64,000 nt of DNA from Acanthornis magna (GCA_036785705.1 JAWUZG010000136.1:62001-126000); one strand, 5' to 3'. Positions 21,598 to 33,500 are shown, numbered from the stretch's first letter. Notes: a model not told the origin generated them from the letters alone. Program-made: numbers and translations.

Positions 21598-23904
21598 GGT
21601 TGCCAGCAGCAGATGAAATCCAGTGAATCTCTTTTATGGGTTTTTTACCTCTCTCCTGGGGATCCAGTTGAGCTACTTTAGGATCTGCAACCCAGAGCAA
21701 AGATGATTTCTGAGCATCTTGACCTCTGCTGAAGAAAGATCCCTGCAGAAAGAGATCCCTAAAAAAGAAAAAAAAAAAAAAAAAGATTTTTCTCTGAAAC
21801 CTTCAGTAGAGCTTTTAAAATGACTCCTGGAAACCTGCTGTGCTGGTCATCGAAGAAAGCAAGAAGTGGATTACATGTGCCTTGAGCCTAATCCAGCCTG
21901 ACAGTCCTCAAATTCTGTGTTCCCTCGGTTATCCACAGGGCAGGGACAGCACAGACAGCTCTGTTCCCACACTGCCCAACCAACACTAGGTAGGAGCACC
22001 TCCATTTCTTGGGAAGACAAGGCAATTCAGTCCAGACATTTAACACAGGCAATAAATTCAGCACCACCAAGGACTGGTGCCTCCTGATCCTGCTGGACCC
22101 CCGCGAAGCGCTTTGATTTTACAGATTTCTTTAATTTATTTTTAAATAAAGATACTCTCGCCTGCTCTCCCCCGACTTCCCCCAGCAACGTGATCCGTTT
22201 GGATTAGCTCCAGGAAGATGAAAGCAGCCTCGCTGCTCCCAGAGTTATCTGTGTACTCCACGCAGTCCGAGGAGAAAAGCGAATATTCCTGGTCGCTGAT
22301 GCAGCTCTTGGCCTGCTGTCAGCGTGGAGCTGCTGAACGGAGCAGTGTTATTGCAAAGACAGATAAGGAGACTCTGCAGGCTGCATCCAAACTCATCTCT
22401 GCTTGGACATGCAATTCCTTCTGTTCTGTTTTATGGGCATGTGCAGAATTGCATCAAAATTCAGGCTGGGCGGTGCCTTGTCCCACTGAGTGTGGGACAC
22501 TTCCAAGGGGAGCAATCCCTCCATCCTCTCTGGGTTGTGGTCTAGCATTTCACATCTCACAGAGAAAAGTCATTCCTTGCCTCTCACTATGGAATTGCCC
22601 TCGCTGCAGCTGACCCCTGCTGCTTCTCATCCTTTTGTCACACCCCTCTGAGGGGAGTCAGGCTCTCCCTTCTCTATAATCTTAATTACGAGGCTGAAAA
22701 GAGAAAATAGATCTCACAAGGCAAGACCACAACTGGCCAAGTTGTTCCTATGCAAGACAGATGGAGAGATACTTTAAGTGAAGTCTGGCAGGGAACAAGA
22801 GGACCTGGGCTTGTCCAGCCTCATTGAAAAAGTCTGGAAGAGACATCTCTTGCTAATAAAAAAGAATCCGGGAGCCATTCCCCGGCCCATTCCAGCATAG
22901 GCTCATGGGCACAGAGGGAAGGCACAGGTAAAGGGATGCTGAGAACAGTGGGGAAAAGCCTTTAAAGGAGGAGAGCCTTTGCCCCAAAGACAACAGGCAC
23001 CCCGCAATTCAGTAAAAAAAAAAAAATGCTTCTTTCTGAGCTGCATCCAGAAAGAGAAATGGAGCCCACGACTCAAGCTGCTCATGCCAAAACCAGGATG
23101 TGAAACGGTGAGAAACGTTCCCATTAAGCAGAGCTTGCAATCCAACTAAGCACACTGGATTTATGGGAGTTGGCTGGAAAGGTGGATTTTTGTAGCTAAA
23201 AGCCTCCCCTCAGGCAGCAAAGCCATTACAGCTGCAAGTCTCCATGGTCCCCTGGGGACAACCTGAGGGAGTCACCAGTGCTCCCCTTTTCTTTACCTGC
23301 AGCAAAGAAACCAAATTCCATTTTGGCATCTCCGGTTTTCTTTTCCCAGCGTGCTGGTGGATTTTTGGAGACAGGAGAACAATTCTTTGTTAATTTGGGC
23401 TGGAAACGCTGATCATCCAGGTCTTGGTCACTGCTCATATGTTGTCAGCTGAGTCACAGACTGTGAGAGACATTTATTACAAACGCAGCTGACGCCCCGA
23501 GAATGAGATAGGCATTGTAATTAAATGGGGTTTGATGGAAACACGGGAAGGGACAGGTGAAATTAAAGCCGGCCTGCAGTGACCGACTTCTTAACTAATG
23601 ACTTGTAAATTGGTTACAATTTACATTTTGAAAAGATACAGGAACCTCATTAAGGCACTAGACAAACAGCGCGATGGGCAGGAACAGAGAGAGCTCTGCA
23701 GGGGGAGCAGCTCCGAATGACAAAGACACCCAGAACAGCAGCAACCTCTGAACATTTCCACCACTGCTATGTCTGTGATGGTTGCCCTCCCCAGGGCTGA
23801 CTTTGGGAAGAAAACCAATTTTTTGCTATTTGATTTTCAGCTACAAAATGCCAGGCATAGAGGAGTAGCCTGCTCAGTGCTGGACTGTGCTCAGATAATG
23901 CAGC
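21598..23904. other. Intergenic, no gene recognised
   Basis: A poly(A) run lies at about 21766-21784. Bases about 23440-23660 are unique, contain GCTGAGTCAC (an AP-1/MARE-like core) and look unlike the repeats. No gene is seen. Confidence 0.4.
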
Positions 23905-24020
23905 TGGAGAAAAGTCTTGAAAAAGATCTCCAAGATCAAGTCCAACTTTTGACCCATCACCACCTTGTCAACCAGCCCAGAGCACTGAGTGACACCTCCA
24001 GGGATGGGGACTCCAGCAGG
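23905..24020 (-). mobile_element. CR1 LINE 3' fragment
   Basis: AAAAGATCTCCAAGATCAAG, then TCCAACTTTTGACCCATCAC and GAGTGACACCTCCAGGGATG, a reverse-complement CR1 of the TCAAGTCCAACC type. Confidence 0.78.
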
Positions 24021-24676
24021 TCTTTTCTAGGAATGTGTGCATTCCCAAGAAACACGGGTTAAAAGTCATCTGGAATAGTTTGTAGCCAAAACAGACGAAG
24101 AAAAGAATGGAGATGAATCGCTGGAAAGACATCCACAGGTGCAGTCACAGCCACACAAGGTGTGGTCAGGGACATGCAAATCCACCACCTGTGAGGCTCC
24201 ACTGTTCACTAAAGAGCCTTTGAAAGGTTTTGGTTTTGTGGCCACAGGAAGGAAAGCATCTGAATTTCAGTTGTAGGGATTTCACTTCACTATTTTTTTC
24301 TTTAATCCTCTGTTAGCACAACAGACTTGATCTCCAAATATTTTTGAAGACCTGCTCAAAGAAATCCTTAGCCTGGCTGTATTTCTTTCAGATTCATATC
24401 TTTACTGGCATTATTTGTTTCAAATCTTCCCGCAGCTTTTAAGGCAAAAGAGGCCTTTCTCTCATCAAGTCTCACTCCCTGCATCACTCAGACATCCTGG
24501 GCCAGAAGCTGCTGTGGCTGAATTAGACCAGACACTCAAACGCTCAGAGCAGAAATGAGCTGACATTAAAAACACAGAGGAAATCACCTCCCAATCATTT
24601 CAAGCCTTCAAATTTTCATTAATTTTAATGTTGTTTAATGTCCATTAATTTTGTAATGTTGTTTTCAAGAACAAAG
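24021..24676. other. Intergenic, no gene recognised
   Basis: Unique A/T-rich sequence leading into the 64-bp array. Confidence 0.5.
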
Positions 24677-24997
24677 ACTCTATTTTGATTCTGACCATTA
24701 TTTGTATTTAAAGTTCTCTCTTTAAGGTAGATTTGAAAGCTCTCTATTTTGATTCTGACCATTATTTGTATTTAAAGTTCTCTCTTTAAGGTAGATTTGA
24801 AAGCTCTCTATTTTGATTCTGACCATTATTTGTATTTAAAGTCCTCTCTTTAAGGTAGATTTGAAAGCTCTCTATTTTGATTCTGACCGTTATTTGTATT
24901 TAAAGTTCTCTCTTTAAGGTAGATTTGAAAGCTCTCTATTTTGATTCCGACCATTATTTGTATTTAAAGTTCTCTCTTTAAGGTAGATTTGAAAGCT
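24677..24997. repeat. 64-bp minisatellite, 5 copies
   Basis: TATTTTGATTC begins units at 24681, 24745, 24809, 24873 and 24937, exactly 64 bp apart. Copies 1 and 2 are identical; the others differ by one to three bases. Such homogeneity suggests a recent expansion or ongoing homogenisation. Confidence 0.96.
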
Positions 24998-25939
24998 ACC
25001 TCAAACAACAAGAAACCACCTTATTTCTCTTAAAACAAGAGCAGTGAGAAGGAAGCAGCAGGGCCTCAACAGACCAAGCCAGGTCTCAGAAGCTTCTTCA
25101 GAGGCTTTGGGGAGGTGCTGAGCTCCAGATGGTGCAGAGGACCCTCAGTGGAGCTCACCCCACATTTAGGGTCACCAGCTCACTGCCCTGCAATTATAAA
25201 ATACATCCTCATCTCTCTGGCACCCTGACCCAGACACTTCCCAGAGTGTGATCCTGCAATCCAGAGTGCTTCCTGGAGGTGCTGTGTCCCACTGGCACGA
25301 AGGGGTGGATGCAGAACTGCTCCTCTTCATCAGCACATTTCGAGGGGATCGGGAAGAATCCCGGGGTCCATTTCCAAGTGGCAGGGAGCTGGCAGGCAGC
25401 ACTGGCACCATTTCTCCCTGTAAATACATTCTTCTACACGAAGGTCGCATCCCTGCTGGAAATTAAGGCGTGCCCAGGCACTGGGAAGTACATCCAGGGG
25501 AGAAAATTGTTAGAAAGTCCCTCTGCACAAACGGAGGTGCCAAGCTGCGTTTTCCTAGAGAATTCCCGGTTCAAGGCACAGAGCAGTCCAAGAACAGCTC
25601 CCGGCAGGCAGCTTGCATCCAGCCACCCTCTCCTGGAAGGCGAGGCGAGCTGACAAGTGTGGAAGAGGGCGTTCTGTGCCAGTTGGCCCCGGGGCCCGGG
25701 ATACACCGAGTTCCTGGATGCACTTTAGTTTATTAGCGCAGAACTGCCTCTCCTCAGAGCCTCATTAATGCCATCGATACCTGAGCCACCGAGCACTCAC
25801 TGGATCAAAGCCTCGGGGCTGCTCTGCCAGCTGGGCGAGCTCTCCCGGCTGCTGCGAAGAAGTGAGGAGCACTCACTGGATGTGCCTCCGTCCCCGCAGG
25901 GATTTAAATTTAAAGGGATTTTAAGTGTAGAGGTGGAAC
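24998..25939. other. Intergenic, no gene recognised
   Basis: Unique, GC-richer towards 25640-25900. Several overlapping open frames on both strands at 25170-25740 show no domain I can name. Confidence 0.45.
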
Positions 25940-26036
25940 CTCGGCGTGGTTTAATGGTGGCTTTGGCAGCGGGGGGAATGGTTGGACGTGATGATCTTAG
26001 AGGGCTGTTCTAACCTTAATGATTCTGTGGTTCTGT
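25940..26036 (+). mobile_element. CR1 LINE 3' end, sense
   Basis: GGTTTAATGGTGGCTTTGGC, then GATGATCTTAGAGGGCTGTT and CTAACCTTAATGATTCTGTG, the same subfamily type as 13710-13812. Confidence 0.83.
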
Positions 26037-26265
26037 ATAGTTCCTATACACAGTGAGGCATTTGAGGAGGGAAGTGTTATTTGACCTTTCGTTAAAATAA
26101 AAGAATAAATGGAAAAAAGACCGATTTACCCCCAAGACTGCCTGTACTGGGATCAGGTGCTGCCCCCACACTGGGTGGGGAAATTCCATAGGTCTGGAAA
26201 TACTGGATTGTTGTGATTAAGGACTTACAACTACGGGGACAAGGGGAGCATTTTTAAACTAAAAG

Positions 26266-26495
26266 ACAGTAGATTTATATTGGATATTGGGAAGAAATTC
26301 TTCCCTGTGAGGGTGGGAGGCCCTGGCACAGGTTGCCCAGAGAAGCTCCTGGATCCCTGGAAGTGTCCAAGGCCAGGCTGGACAGGGCTTGGAGCAGCCT
26401 GGGACAGTGGAAGGTGTCCCTGCCCATGGCAGGGGATGGAACAAGGTGGGCTTTAAGGTCCCTTCCTACCAAAAGCATTCCCTGATTCCATGATA
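26266..26495 (+). mobile_element. CR1 LINE 3' end, sense
   Basis: TATTGGATATTGGGAAGAAA, then GCACAGGTTGCCCAGAGAAG and GGTCCCTTCCTACCAAAAGC with a short tail. An internal stretch after GAGAAGCT is deleted by about 15 bp relative to the other copies. Confidence 0.92.
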
Positions 26496-27044
26496 TTCTT
26501 GCAGTATTTGCATGACTGAGTGGAACAAGTCACGCTCCAGCAGCAGTCACCAAACTCAATCACCACCCACAGCTCATCACAGCCTTCACACATTCTCCCA
26601 GTGTCCTGGTAGAAAGCCAGCCTCAAAATCCTCTGGAATTTATGTGGTTATTATAGAAACCAGAGGGATTTTTCCAGACCTAAATTAGGAAAAATACAAA
26701 AAGGCTTCTGTGAAACACAACCCAAAGGATGTCAAATATTTCAGAAGACTCTGGTGTCGTCTCAAACTGACCTGAGCATCCCATGCTCAGTCCTTCCTCG
26801 GGATTTTAAGCTCAGTTTCTACACGGGATATTGGTGACACCTACAGGAAAAACTCCTCTGCTCCCTCTGCAGCCCAGAGAGGAGCAAGTGAGGAGTAATT
26901 AACATCATTTCCTTATTAAAGGCTGTAGGGACCACACAGGGAAATAAAACACTCATCACTGGCACAAGTGTGTGCTGCCTGCAGGGCTGGGTGACAAACA
27001 GGGTCTGGGAACCTCCAGCTCCTCCTCCACATGAGCTTTAGCCA
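26496..27044. other. Intergenic, no gene recognised
   Basis: Unique sequence without recognised repeats or coding signals. Confidence 0.5.
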
Positions 27045-27402
27045 AAGCTCAGCATGAGGCGGTGCTGGGGGTGCATGAGAAGCTCCACATGGCCCAGGCA
27101 GATCCCTCCATGCCCTGGGCTGATCCCCCAGCCTGGGCAGCAGGGGAGGGGGGGATTCTGCCCCTCTGCCCTGCTCAGGTCAGACCCCACCTGCAGAGCT
27201 GCCCCAGCCCTGGGGAACAACGTAAGGACAGCGTGGAGCTGCTGGAGCAGGTCCAGAGGAGGCCATGGAGATGCTCCAAGGCTGGAGCTCCTCTGCCTGG
27301 AGCCAGGCTGGGAGAGCTGGGGCCGTTCCCCTGGAGAAGGGAAGGACACAGGGAGAGCTCAGAGCCCCTGGCAGGGCCTGAAGGGCTCCAGGAGAGCTGG
27401 AG
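27045..27402 (+). mobile_element. CR1 LINE, 5' part of an interrupted copy
   Basis: Sense CR1 inner 3'-region sequence: GAGCAGGTCCAGAGGAGGCC, AGGCTGGGAGAGCTGGGGCC and CAGGGCCTGAAGGGCTCCAG. It stops at GAGCTGGAG; the matching continuation begins at 28073. Confidence 0.85.
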
Positions 27403-28072
27403 TGTGTCTTGGATTAGAGACAAATATCCTAGGTGGAAAGCACTCTGAGCGGGTGCCTCCCCCCACAACAAGGTTTCTGGCACCCCTTCCCCCACAACAA
27501 CAGAATATCTCAGCCTGAAGTGGAAAAAACTGTTTAATTAACAGACCACACAGTGGAAGGGGAAAGGGAAAAAAGGGTCATTAAACCTGAACAAACAGCT
27601 GATGAACTTTAGTGTCCTTTTCCTCAGGCGTAGCTTCCCCTTTCTGGGGTCCCCGGAGGGGGCCGGGTGGTGTTCCTCCGGTGGCTCCCTGGACGATTCT
27701 CGTCCGCTGTCCTCCGGGGCTCCTCAGGTTCTCAGATGAGAAAGCAAGTCGAAGAAAAGGATCCAAAAACGATGAGAGGGAAAAAAAATCCCGGGGGAAA
27801 AGAAAGAAAAAAAGGAAAACCCAAGCAGCAGCCACACCAGTAGCACCAGCAACCAGCAGCAGCAACTGACTGAGGGAAAAAAAACAAAAAAACCAGTGTC
27901 CCTTCCTCCTTCTCACTCCCCCGTAGGAGAGCCGGGGAAAAAGTTTCAAAACATCCCGCGCGGGCAGAGCTTTCTCCCAGGTGCGTGACACCGTTAAAGT
28001 TACAGGACCATATTTCTGCTCAAGTATACAAACGATAGGGAATACAAAATATCATTATGCCACCCCAGGACA
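27403..28072 (-). mobile_element. Probable solo LTR, 670 bp, inserted into a CR1
   Basis: The segment begins TGTGTCTTGG and ends CCCCAGGACA, giving LTR-type TG...CA ends. It interrupts a CR1 exactly, with GAG on both sides as a possible short target duplication. On the minus strand it has a poly(A)-like AATTAAA (about 27533) near its end and GC-rich and homopolymer stretches upstream. A 136-codon minus-strand frame within it has hydrophobic runs from poly-T codons and no retroviral motif that I can see. Orientation is inferred from the poly(A)-like signal. Confidence 0.6.
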
Positions 28073-28373
28073 GAGAGGGACTGGGGACAAAGGATGGCAG
28101 GACAGGACAAGGGAAAATGGCTTCCCGCTGCCAGAGGACAGGGATAGATGGGATATTGGGAAGGAATTGCTGGCTGTGAGGGTGGGCAGGCCCTGGCACA
28201 GGTGCCCAGAGAAGCTGTGGCTGCCCCTGGATCCCTGGCAGTGTCCAAGGCCATGCTGGACAGGGCTTGGAGCAACCTGGGATAGTGGAAAGTGTCCCTG
28301 CCCATGGCAGGAGGTGGAACAAGATGGGCATTAAGGTTCTTTCTAACCCAAACCATTCTACTATTCTATGAAT
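28073..28373 (+). mobile_element. CR1 LINE, 3' part of the interrupted copy
   Basis: GAGAGGGACTGGGGACAAAG resumes where the copy at 27045-27402 stops. It continues through GATGGGATATTGGGAAGGAA and GGCCCTGGCACAGGTGCCCA to CTAACCCAAACCATTCTACT and TTCTATGA. Confidence 0.93.
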
Positions 28374-29097
28374 GATTTCCAAAATAAGATTTGAAAGACT
28401 TCTACTAAAGTAAAACTTTGCAATAAAGCGTTCAGCCTCTAGTTCAGCTCCTTTTTGAGAACTTCCCACCGTGCTGCTGGTTCTACATTGCCAGAATGCA
28501 GCAAATCCCTCAGCAGAAGCTGTTTTTCATGTGTTGACAGATCTGAACTCATCTTGAGCTTGTGACAGGGACACAGGCAGCTGTGGAGTCCACAGCAATG
28601 ACTAATTAACTAAAACAGTGCTTTTGATCACCTTTAGATGTCCCACAACCTCTAATTTGCATTTTCAATTTATTAAAACACTTCCCCCACCAAGAATGCT
28701 TTAAAAAGCCACACTGAAGGCATTTCTGAAGCAAGAAAGGGCTTGATCAGCCTGAACTTCACAAGTACAGAGTGAAAATGTGTAAAGCCCAAAACACTTC
28801 CCTCCTCATTCACAGGACTGGGGCAGAGCCTGACAAACAGTTTCAGCTCTAACTCTGGGTGACCATCCAAAGGGGGAAAATTTGTTCTCCACCCCAGCTG
28901 CAAGCTTCTCCCTGTTTTGGGGCTGAGATTTGTTCTGATGTAGAAACCAAATCCAGGGAAAAAAAAGGAATTAGTTGCCTTCTCTGTCCTGTTGCATGCA
29001 GCACTGCTGCCAGAACAAGGGAAGAGACAGAGGGCAAATCCTCATTTGGCTGGACACTCTGCACACATCAATGCCAACCCGATTTTTAAACAAATCA
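28374..29097. other. Intergenic, no gene recognised
   Basis: Unique A/T-rich sequence with no recognised repeat or exon. Confidence 0.5.
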
Positions 29098-29465
29098 CAC
29101 AGAGTCAATCCCGATGGAAAAGACCTCCAAGGCCATCAAGTCCAACCTGTGACTGATCCCTGCTCTGATTGTCACCAGCCCAGAGCACTGAGTGCCACAT
29201 TCAGGCCGTCCCTGGGCACCACGAGGAACGGGGACTGCAAACCTCCCTGGGCAGTTCCAATGCCTAATAACCCTTTCTGTAAAGAAATTTTCCCCAGAGC
29301 CAACCTAAATCTTCCCTGGCACAGCCTGAGGCCGTTCCCTCTCCTCCTGTCCCTATTCCCTGGGAGCAGAGCCCGACCCCCCCGGCTGTCCCCTCCTCTC
29401 AGGAGCTGTACAGAGCCACAAGGTTCCCCCGATCCCCTTTTTCTCCAGGCTGACACCCTCCCCCC
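29098..29465 (-). mobile_element. CR1 LINE 3' fragment
   Basis: GGAAAAGACCTCCAAGGCCA, then TCAAGTCCAACCTGTGACTG, AATCTTCCCTGGCACAGCCT and GCAGAGCCCGACCCCCCCGG in reverse-complement order. It lies just upstream of the DDRGK1 CpG island. Confidence 0.88.
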
Positions 29466-29749
29466 CAGCTGGGAGCTTCAGCCCTCTTTGAGCAGCTTTG
29501 TTTGCTCCATTTGCACCAAGTTAAGGCAGATGACTGCATCAGACAGCTGGTTTTGGGCCAGCTCAATGTCAGCCTGTCTAATTTTGCCAGAGGCACGTTT
29601 AGTTCAGGCCAGGTCAGGACATCACTCCTGACACGCTGCTGAGCGAGGCAGCTCCAGCTTCATCGCGTTCCCACAATCCAGAGACCTAAAGGCAGAAGAC
29701 AAAGATTTCTCAAAGCTGTAACTTCTGTTTCACCATTCCCAGGGGCACC

Positions 29750-30560
29750 CCGACAGCTGTCAGGGCCTGCCTGGGGCGGACCCGGTGCGAGGTCACGGCT
29801 GAGGATCTCCCCAGCCTGGGACCACCCGCCGTGTGTGGAGGACGGACGCGTCACCAGCCGCCCGCAGCAGCCGTGCCGGGGCGGCCAGGCCCGCAGGCGC
29901 CACGCTCACGGCCGGTTTTGCCTCATAGTTTTTAATTTCTAACTCCTGCTTTAATTTTGCCTTCAATTCCTTTTTCCGCGCCCTCCCTCAGCGCCCGCCT
30001 CAGGGATGCGCCAGGACCTCTCCCACGGGCTGCCCGCGCCGCGCCTGCCCGAGCGCAGCGCGCCCGCCGCGCCGCGCCGCCACAGGCACCCCGCGGGGCA
30101 GCCCGCGTGCGGGGGGCCTTGCGGCATGGGGAAGGGGACGGGGCGTACCAAGGGTGATGTGGGCGGGGCCGGTGCTGCAGGATGGACGCGGTTCTGCTCG
30201 CCGCCGCCGCCGTGCTGCTTGCCGTCCTTCTCTTCTTCGCCACCCGCCTCCGCGGGCAAGCCAGGGCAGGTGGGTCGCGGCACTGAGCCGGCCGGCCGGG
30301 CCTCCCCCGCCCCCCCGCGGCCCGTTCCGGTGGGCGCGGCCCTGCTCTCAACCGGGTCCGCACGCGCGGGGGGCGCGTTTCTCGGGAGCCGCCAGGGGGC
30401 GCCGCGCCTTCGGCGCCCCCTGAGGGGGACCCGCCATGTTGGGGGGGGCGGGGATTATGGGGGATCCCGAGGGGCTTTGGGGTGTCCCGGGGAGGCTTCC
30501 GGGCGTCTCCCGGGGGTGTCACCCTGCCCTCCGTCCGGGCTGCCCCGCTGGCCACGGGCT
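29750..30560 (+). promoter_or_regulatory. DDRGK1: CpG-island promoter of DDRGK1
   Basis: This stretch is strongly GC-rich and dense in CpG, unlike the flanks. It covers the start codon, exon 1 and the beginning of intron 1. A GC box (GGGCGGGGCC) lies at 30161-30170, 12 bases before the ATG, and no TATA box is evident, as is usual for a housekeeping gene. ATGs at 30126 and 30157 are out of frame with the main start. The long minus-strand open frame across the island is a by-product of high GC. The island could serve a divergent transcript as well, but none is visible. Confidence 0.8.
30182..30269 (+). CDS. DDRGK1: DDRGK1 coding exon 1: start codon and membrane anchor
   Basis: The exon encodes [19 protein letters not shown] and then [10 protein letters not shown], a short hydrophobic signal-anchor followed by basic residues, as expected for an ER membrane protein with a cytosolic body. 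The ATG has A at -3 and G at +4, a strong initiation context. The exon ends in CAG followed by GTGGGT and leaves one base of the next codon (phase 1). The first codons lie in a CCG-rich CpG island. Confidence 0.93.
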
Positions 30561-33500
30561 GGGGGCTCCGAGGCCTGGTGCCACCGCTGCTAATGGGGCC
30601 TGGGGATTCCCGGCCTGAGGCGGCCCCAGGGTGAAGGGCACCGGGTTGGAAGTCTCTGAGCTCTCTGTCAGGGCTCTGTCAGGTGTTCTCTCTTGGGCTC
30701 TGGGACTGGGACGGTGTCCCTGAGGTTCCTGCAGACGGGGAGGGAAAAGGACAACCGATCCCAGAGGGTCGGGATTAGGGGCACAGGGTGGAATTGGAGG
30801 CCTGTCACGAGTGGTGTTTCCCGGGGTTCTGTGCTGGGCCCAGTGTTTGTAACTTGTCCAGCAGTGACTGGGACGGAGGGCTTGATGCCCCCTCAGCAAG
30901 TTCGCTTATGTTACAAGAAATGGCCAATGTCTCAGAGGGTTGTGCAGCCCTGCAGAGGGACCTCGAGAGGCCGGAGAGAGGAGCAGAGAAAAACCTTCCG
31001 AAATTCGACACAGAGAAGTTCAGGGCCTTGCACCTGGGGAGGAACAACCCTGAGCACTGGCAAAGACTGGGGTCTGGCTTCATGGGAAGGACTTGGGTGT
31101 CCAGGTGGACAACGATCTGTCCCTTGCACCAAGAAGGCTGAGGGGATCCTGGAATGCATCAGGAAGAGCATTCCCAGCAGGTCAGGGAGGTGATCCTGCC
31201 CCTTCTGCCCAGCCCTGTGAGGCACATTGGGGTGCTGTGTGCAGCTTTGGGCTCCTCAGCACAGGAGGGATGCGGAGCTCCTGGAGCGGGGCCAGCAGAG
31301 GCTGTGAGGATGATGAAGAGCCTGGAGCATTTCCTGACGAGGAAAGGCTGAGGGAGCTGGGGCTGTTCAACCTGGAGAAGAGACAGCTGAGAGGAGACTT
31401 CATCCATGTCCATCAGTATCTGCAGGGAGGGCTCAGAGCAGGGCCTGGGCTCTGTTCTGTGGGGCCCAGCAATGGCACCAGAGGAATGGGCAGGAACTGA
31501 TGCTCAGGAAGTTCCCCCTGCACATGAGGCAGAATTTCTTTGCTTTTGGAATAGATTGCCCAGAGAGGCTGTGGAGTCTCCCTCACTGGAGATATTCCAG
31601 AGCCATCTGGACTCAGTCCTGTGCCATGTCCCACTCTGCTCCTTTTCACCTCACCCAGTGCTGGCCACGATAGCTGAGGTGTTGTGGGAAGCAGGTGGAT
31701 GATGCAGCACTTCCAGCCCTGTGTCACTGCTGACCAATGTTAGATCAGAGAACCATCTGGGTTGGAAAAAACCTTTAAAATCACTGAGTCCAACCATAAT
31801 CAGCACCACCAGTTCCACTGTGGTGGAAGTGACCTTGTGTGGGTGGGAATTGAATGTTGTGGGAAGGAATCAGATGTGGCTGTGAACTCACTGACCTTGC
31901 TGTGTTCTCACATTGGAAGAAGGGAGGCTGTTTGGCTGCCAGGTGTCAAATTAAGATGTTTAGCCAGGACAAATTCTGCACTCATCGTCAGTACCTCCAC
32001 AGATTTTGGGAGTATGGGGCATTTTGGGGTTAGAATTTCTATTATTTTTCTTTTGGGGGGTAGCTTTGATAATTTTTAATTAAGAGGAAAAAAACCCACA
32101 CCTTTGTTATAAACAGTCATTCAGTGCAAGACTGTGCTGGTAAGGAATCTGTGTTAATAACAAATTTCGCTGATAACAATTAGATTTTCCAACACATTTG
32201 TCACACACCTCTGCTTATACAGACCTAGTCTAAATCTTTGTCTTGGAAAGATACGGAAACTCATGTAATTTCATTGAATTCCTAATGACTTAGGGATGAG
32301 CTTTTGGTAAAAGTGCAGGATGCATGTCCTGGAGAAATTCATCATTTCCTGAGCTTGACTCCTGTCATGATTTAGATAAATCAGGGGCTTGGGAGGATTT
32401 CTTTTCTCTTTAAGCATTCAAAATTCTAAATTGAAGCCCAAGCATTTGTTTTAAATAGTGTGAATTATTAAAAATAAAGCTTAAATACTGATTTTGAGCA
32501 AGTTGGTTAAAGTTCATTTACATTTGGGGCAATTTAATCATGATGAAGCCTTTTTCAGTGGTAACCTTTTGACACTTCCAAACTGGCCTTGCTTTTTTTT
32601 ACTGTGGTTTTAAGATATTTTTTACTTCAGAATACTGATTTCTGTCATATAAAGCCCATTACAGAATTTCAGTTTGTGAGGATGACTTTGTACACAACAG
32701 CAATTATTTTTCAAAACCACTGGAGCTGTGGCATATTTAATAGGTAAAAAATTTAGTCCCAAGCAGGAATTTGCTTTCCTATTCCATTTTCTTTCCATTT
32801 TGTGAACAGTGGAAGCTGCCACAGTTCTGGCAATAAAACTGCATTGCCACCTGGAAAGGACTTGAAACCAGGGACATTTGACCTAAAGAAGTGGTGGGAC
32901 CTCTCACCTTTCCCTGTGAATGTGCAGAGTTGGCAGCAGCTTCTTTTTATGTTCCCTCTTGGAAATTGCCTCTTTAGACTGTTCAGGATTTGCCTGCTCT
33001 AGGGAGCTAAGGATCAGGAGGGGTAAATCTGTAGCTCTGTGTATTCTTTGGAAGGTCCTTTGGGGCAGCACAGTGTTTCCAGCAGGATCATGCCTGGACT
33101 TGTTCTGCTGAGGATAGAAAAAAAAACAACGTAGCATTTCTGGATTTTACACATCTCTTTTTGATAAGCTGCACTAGGCCAAAGCACCTCCCCAGGAAGC
33201 TCCCACCTGTTACATTTTGAATCCCTTGCTGAATTTCACAGGTTTTGCATCAAGGCAGAAGGTGCTGGCTGCTGCCAGCGTGGTGGGAAGTGCCACCAGC
33301 GTGGTGGGAAGTGCCACCACGTGTGAGGGTGCAGCAGGTGGAGCTCTGTCCCTGAGGCTGCTCTGAGCTGTTCCCAAAGCTGCCAGCCCAGGTGTCACCT
33401 GCTCATCTGACACAACTGAGAGGAAGGTGCTGTGATAGGCAAGGGGTTGCTTCTCAAGAAAAGCAGCTTTGCTGTAAGCGAAAGTTTGCAGAATTTTGTG

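Noticed and set aside
27581..27991. 136-codon minus-strand frame with a hydrophobic, signal-like stretch
   Set aside because: It lies entirely in the probable LTR; the hydrophobic run comes from poly-T tracts and no retroviral protein motif is visible.
29932..30555. 207-codon minus-strand frame across the CpG island
   Set aside because: High GC removes stop codons; the Arg/Pro/Ala-rich translation is typical of non-coding islands.
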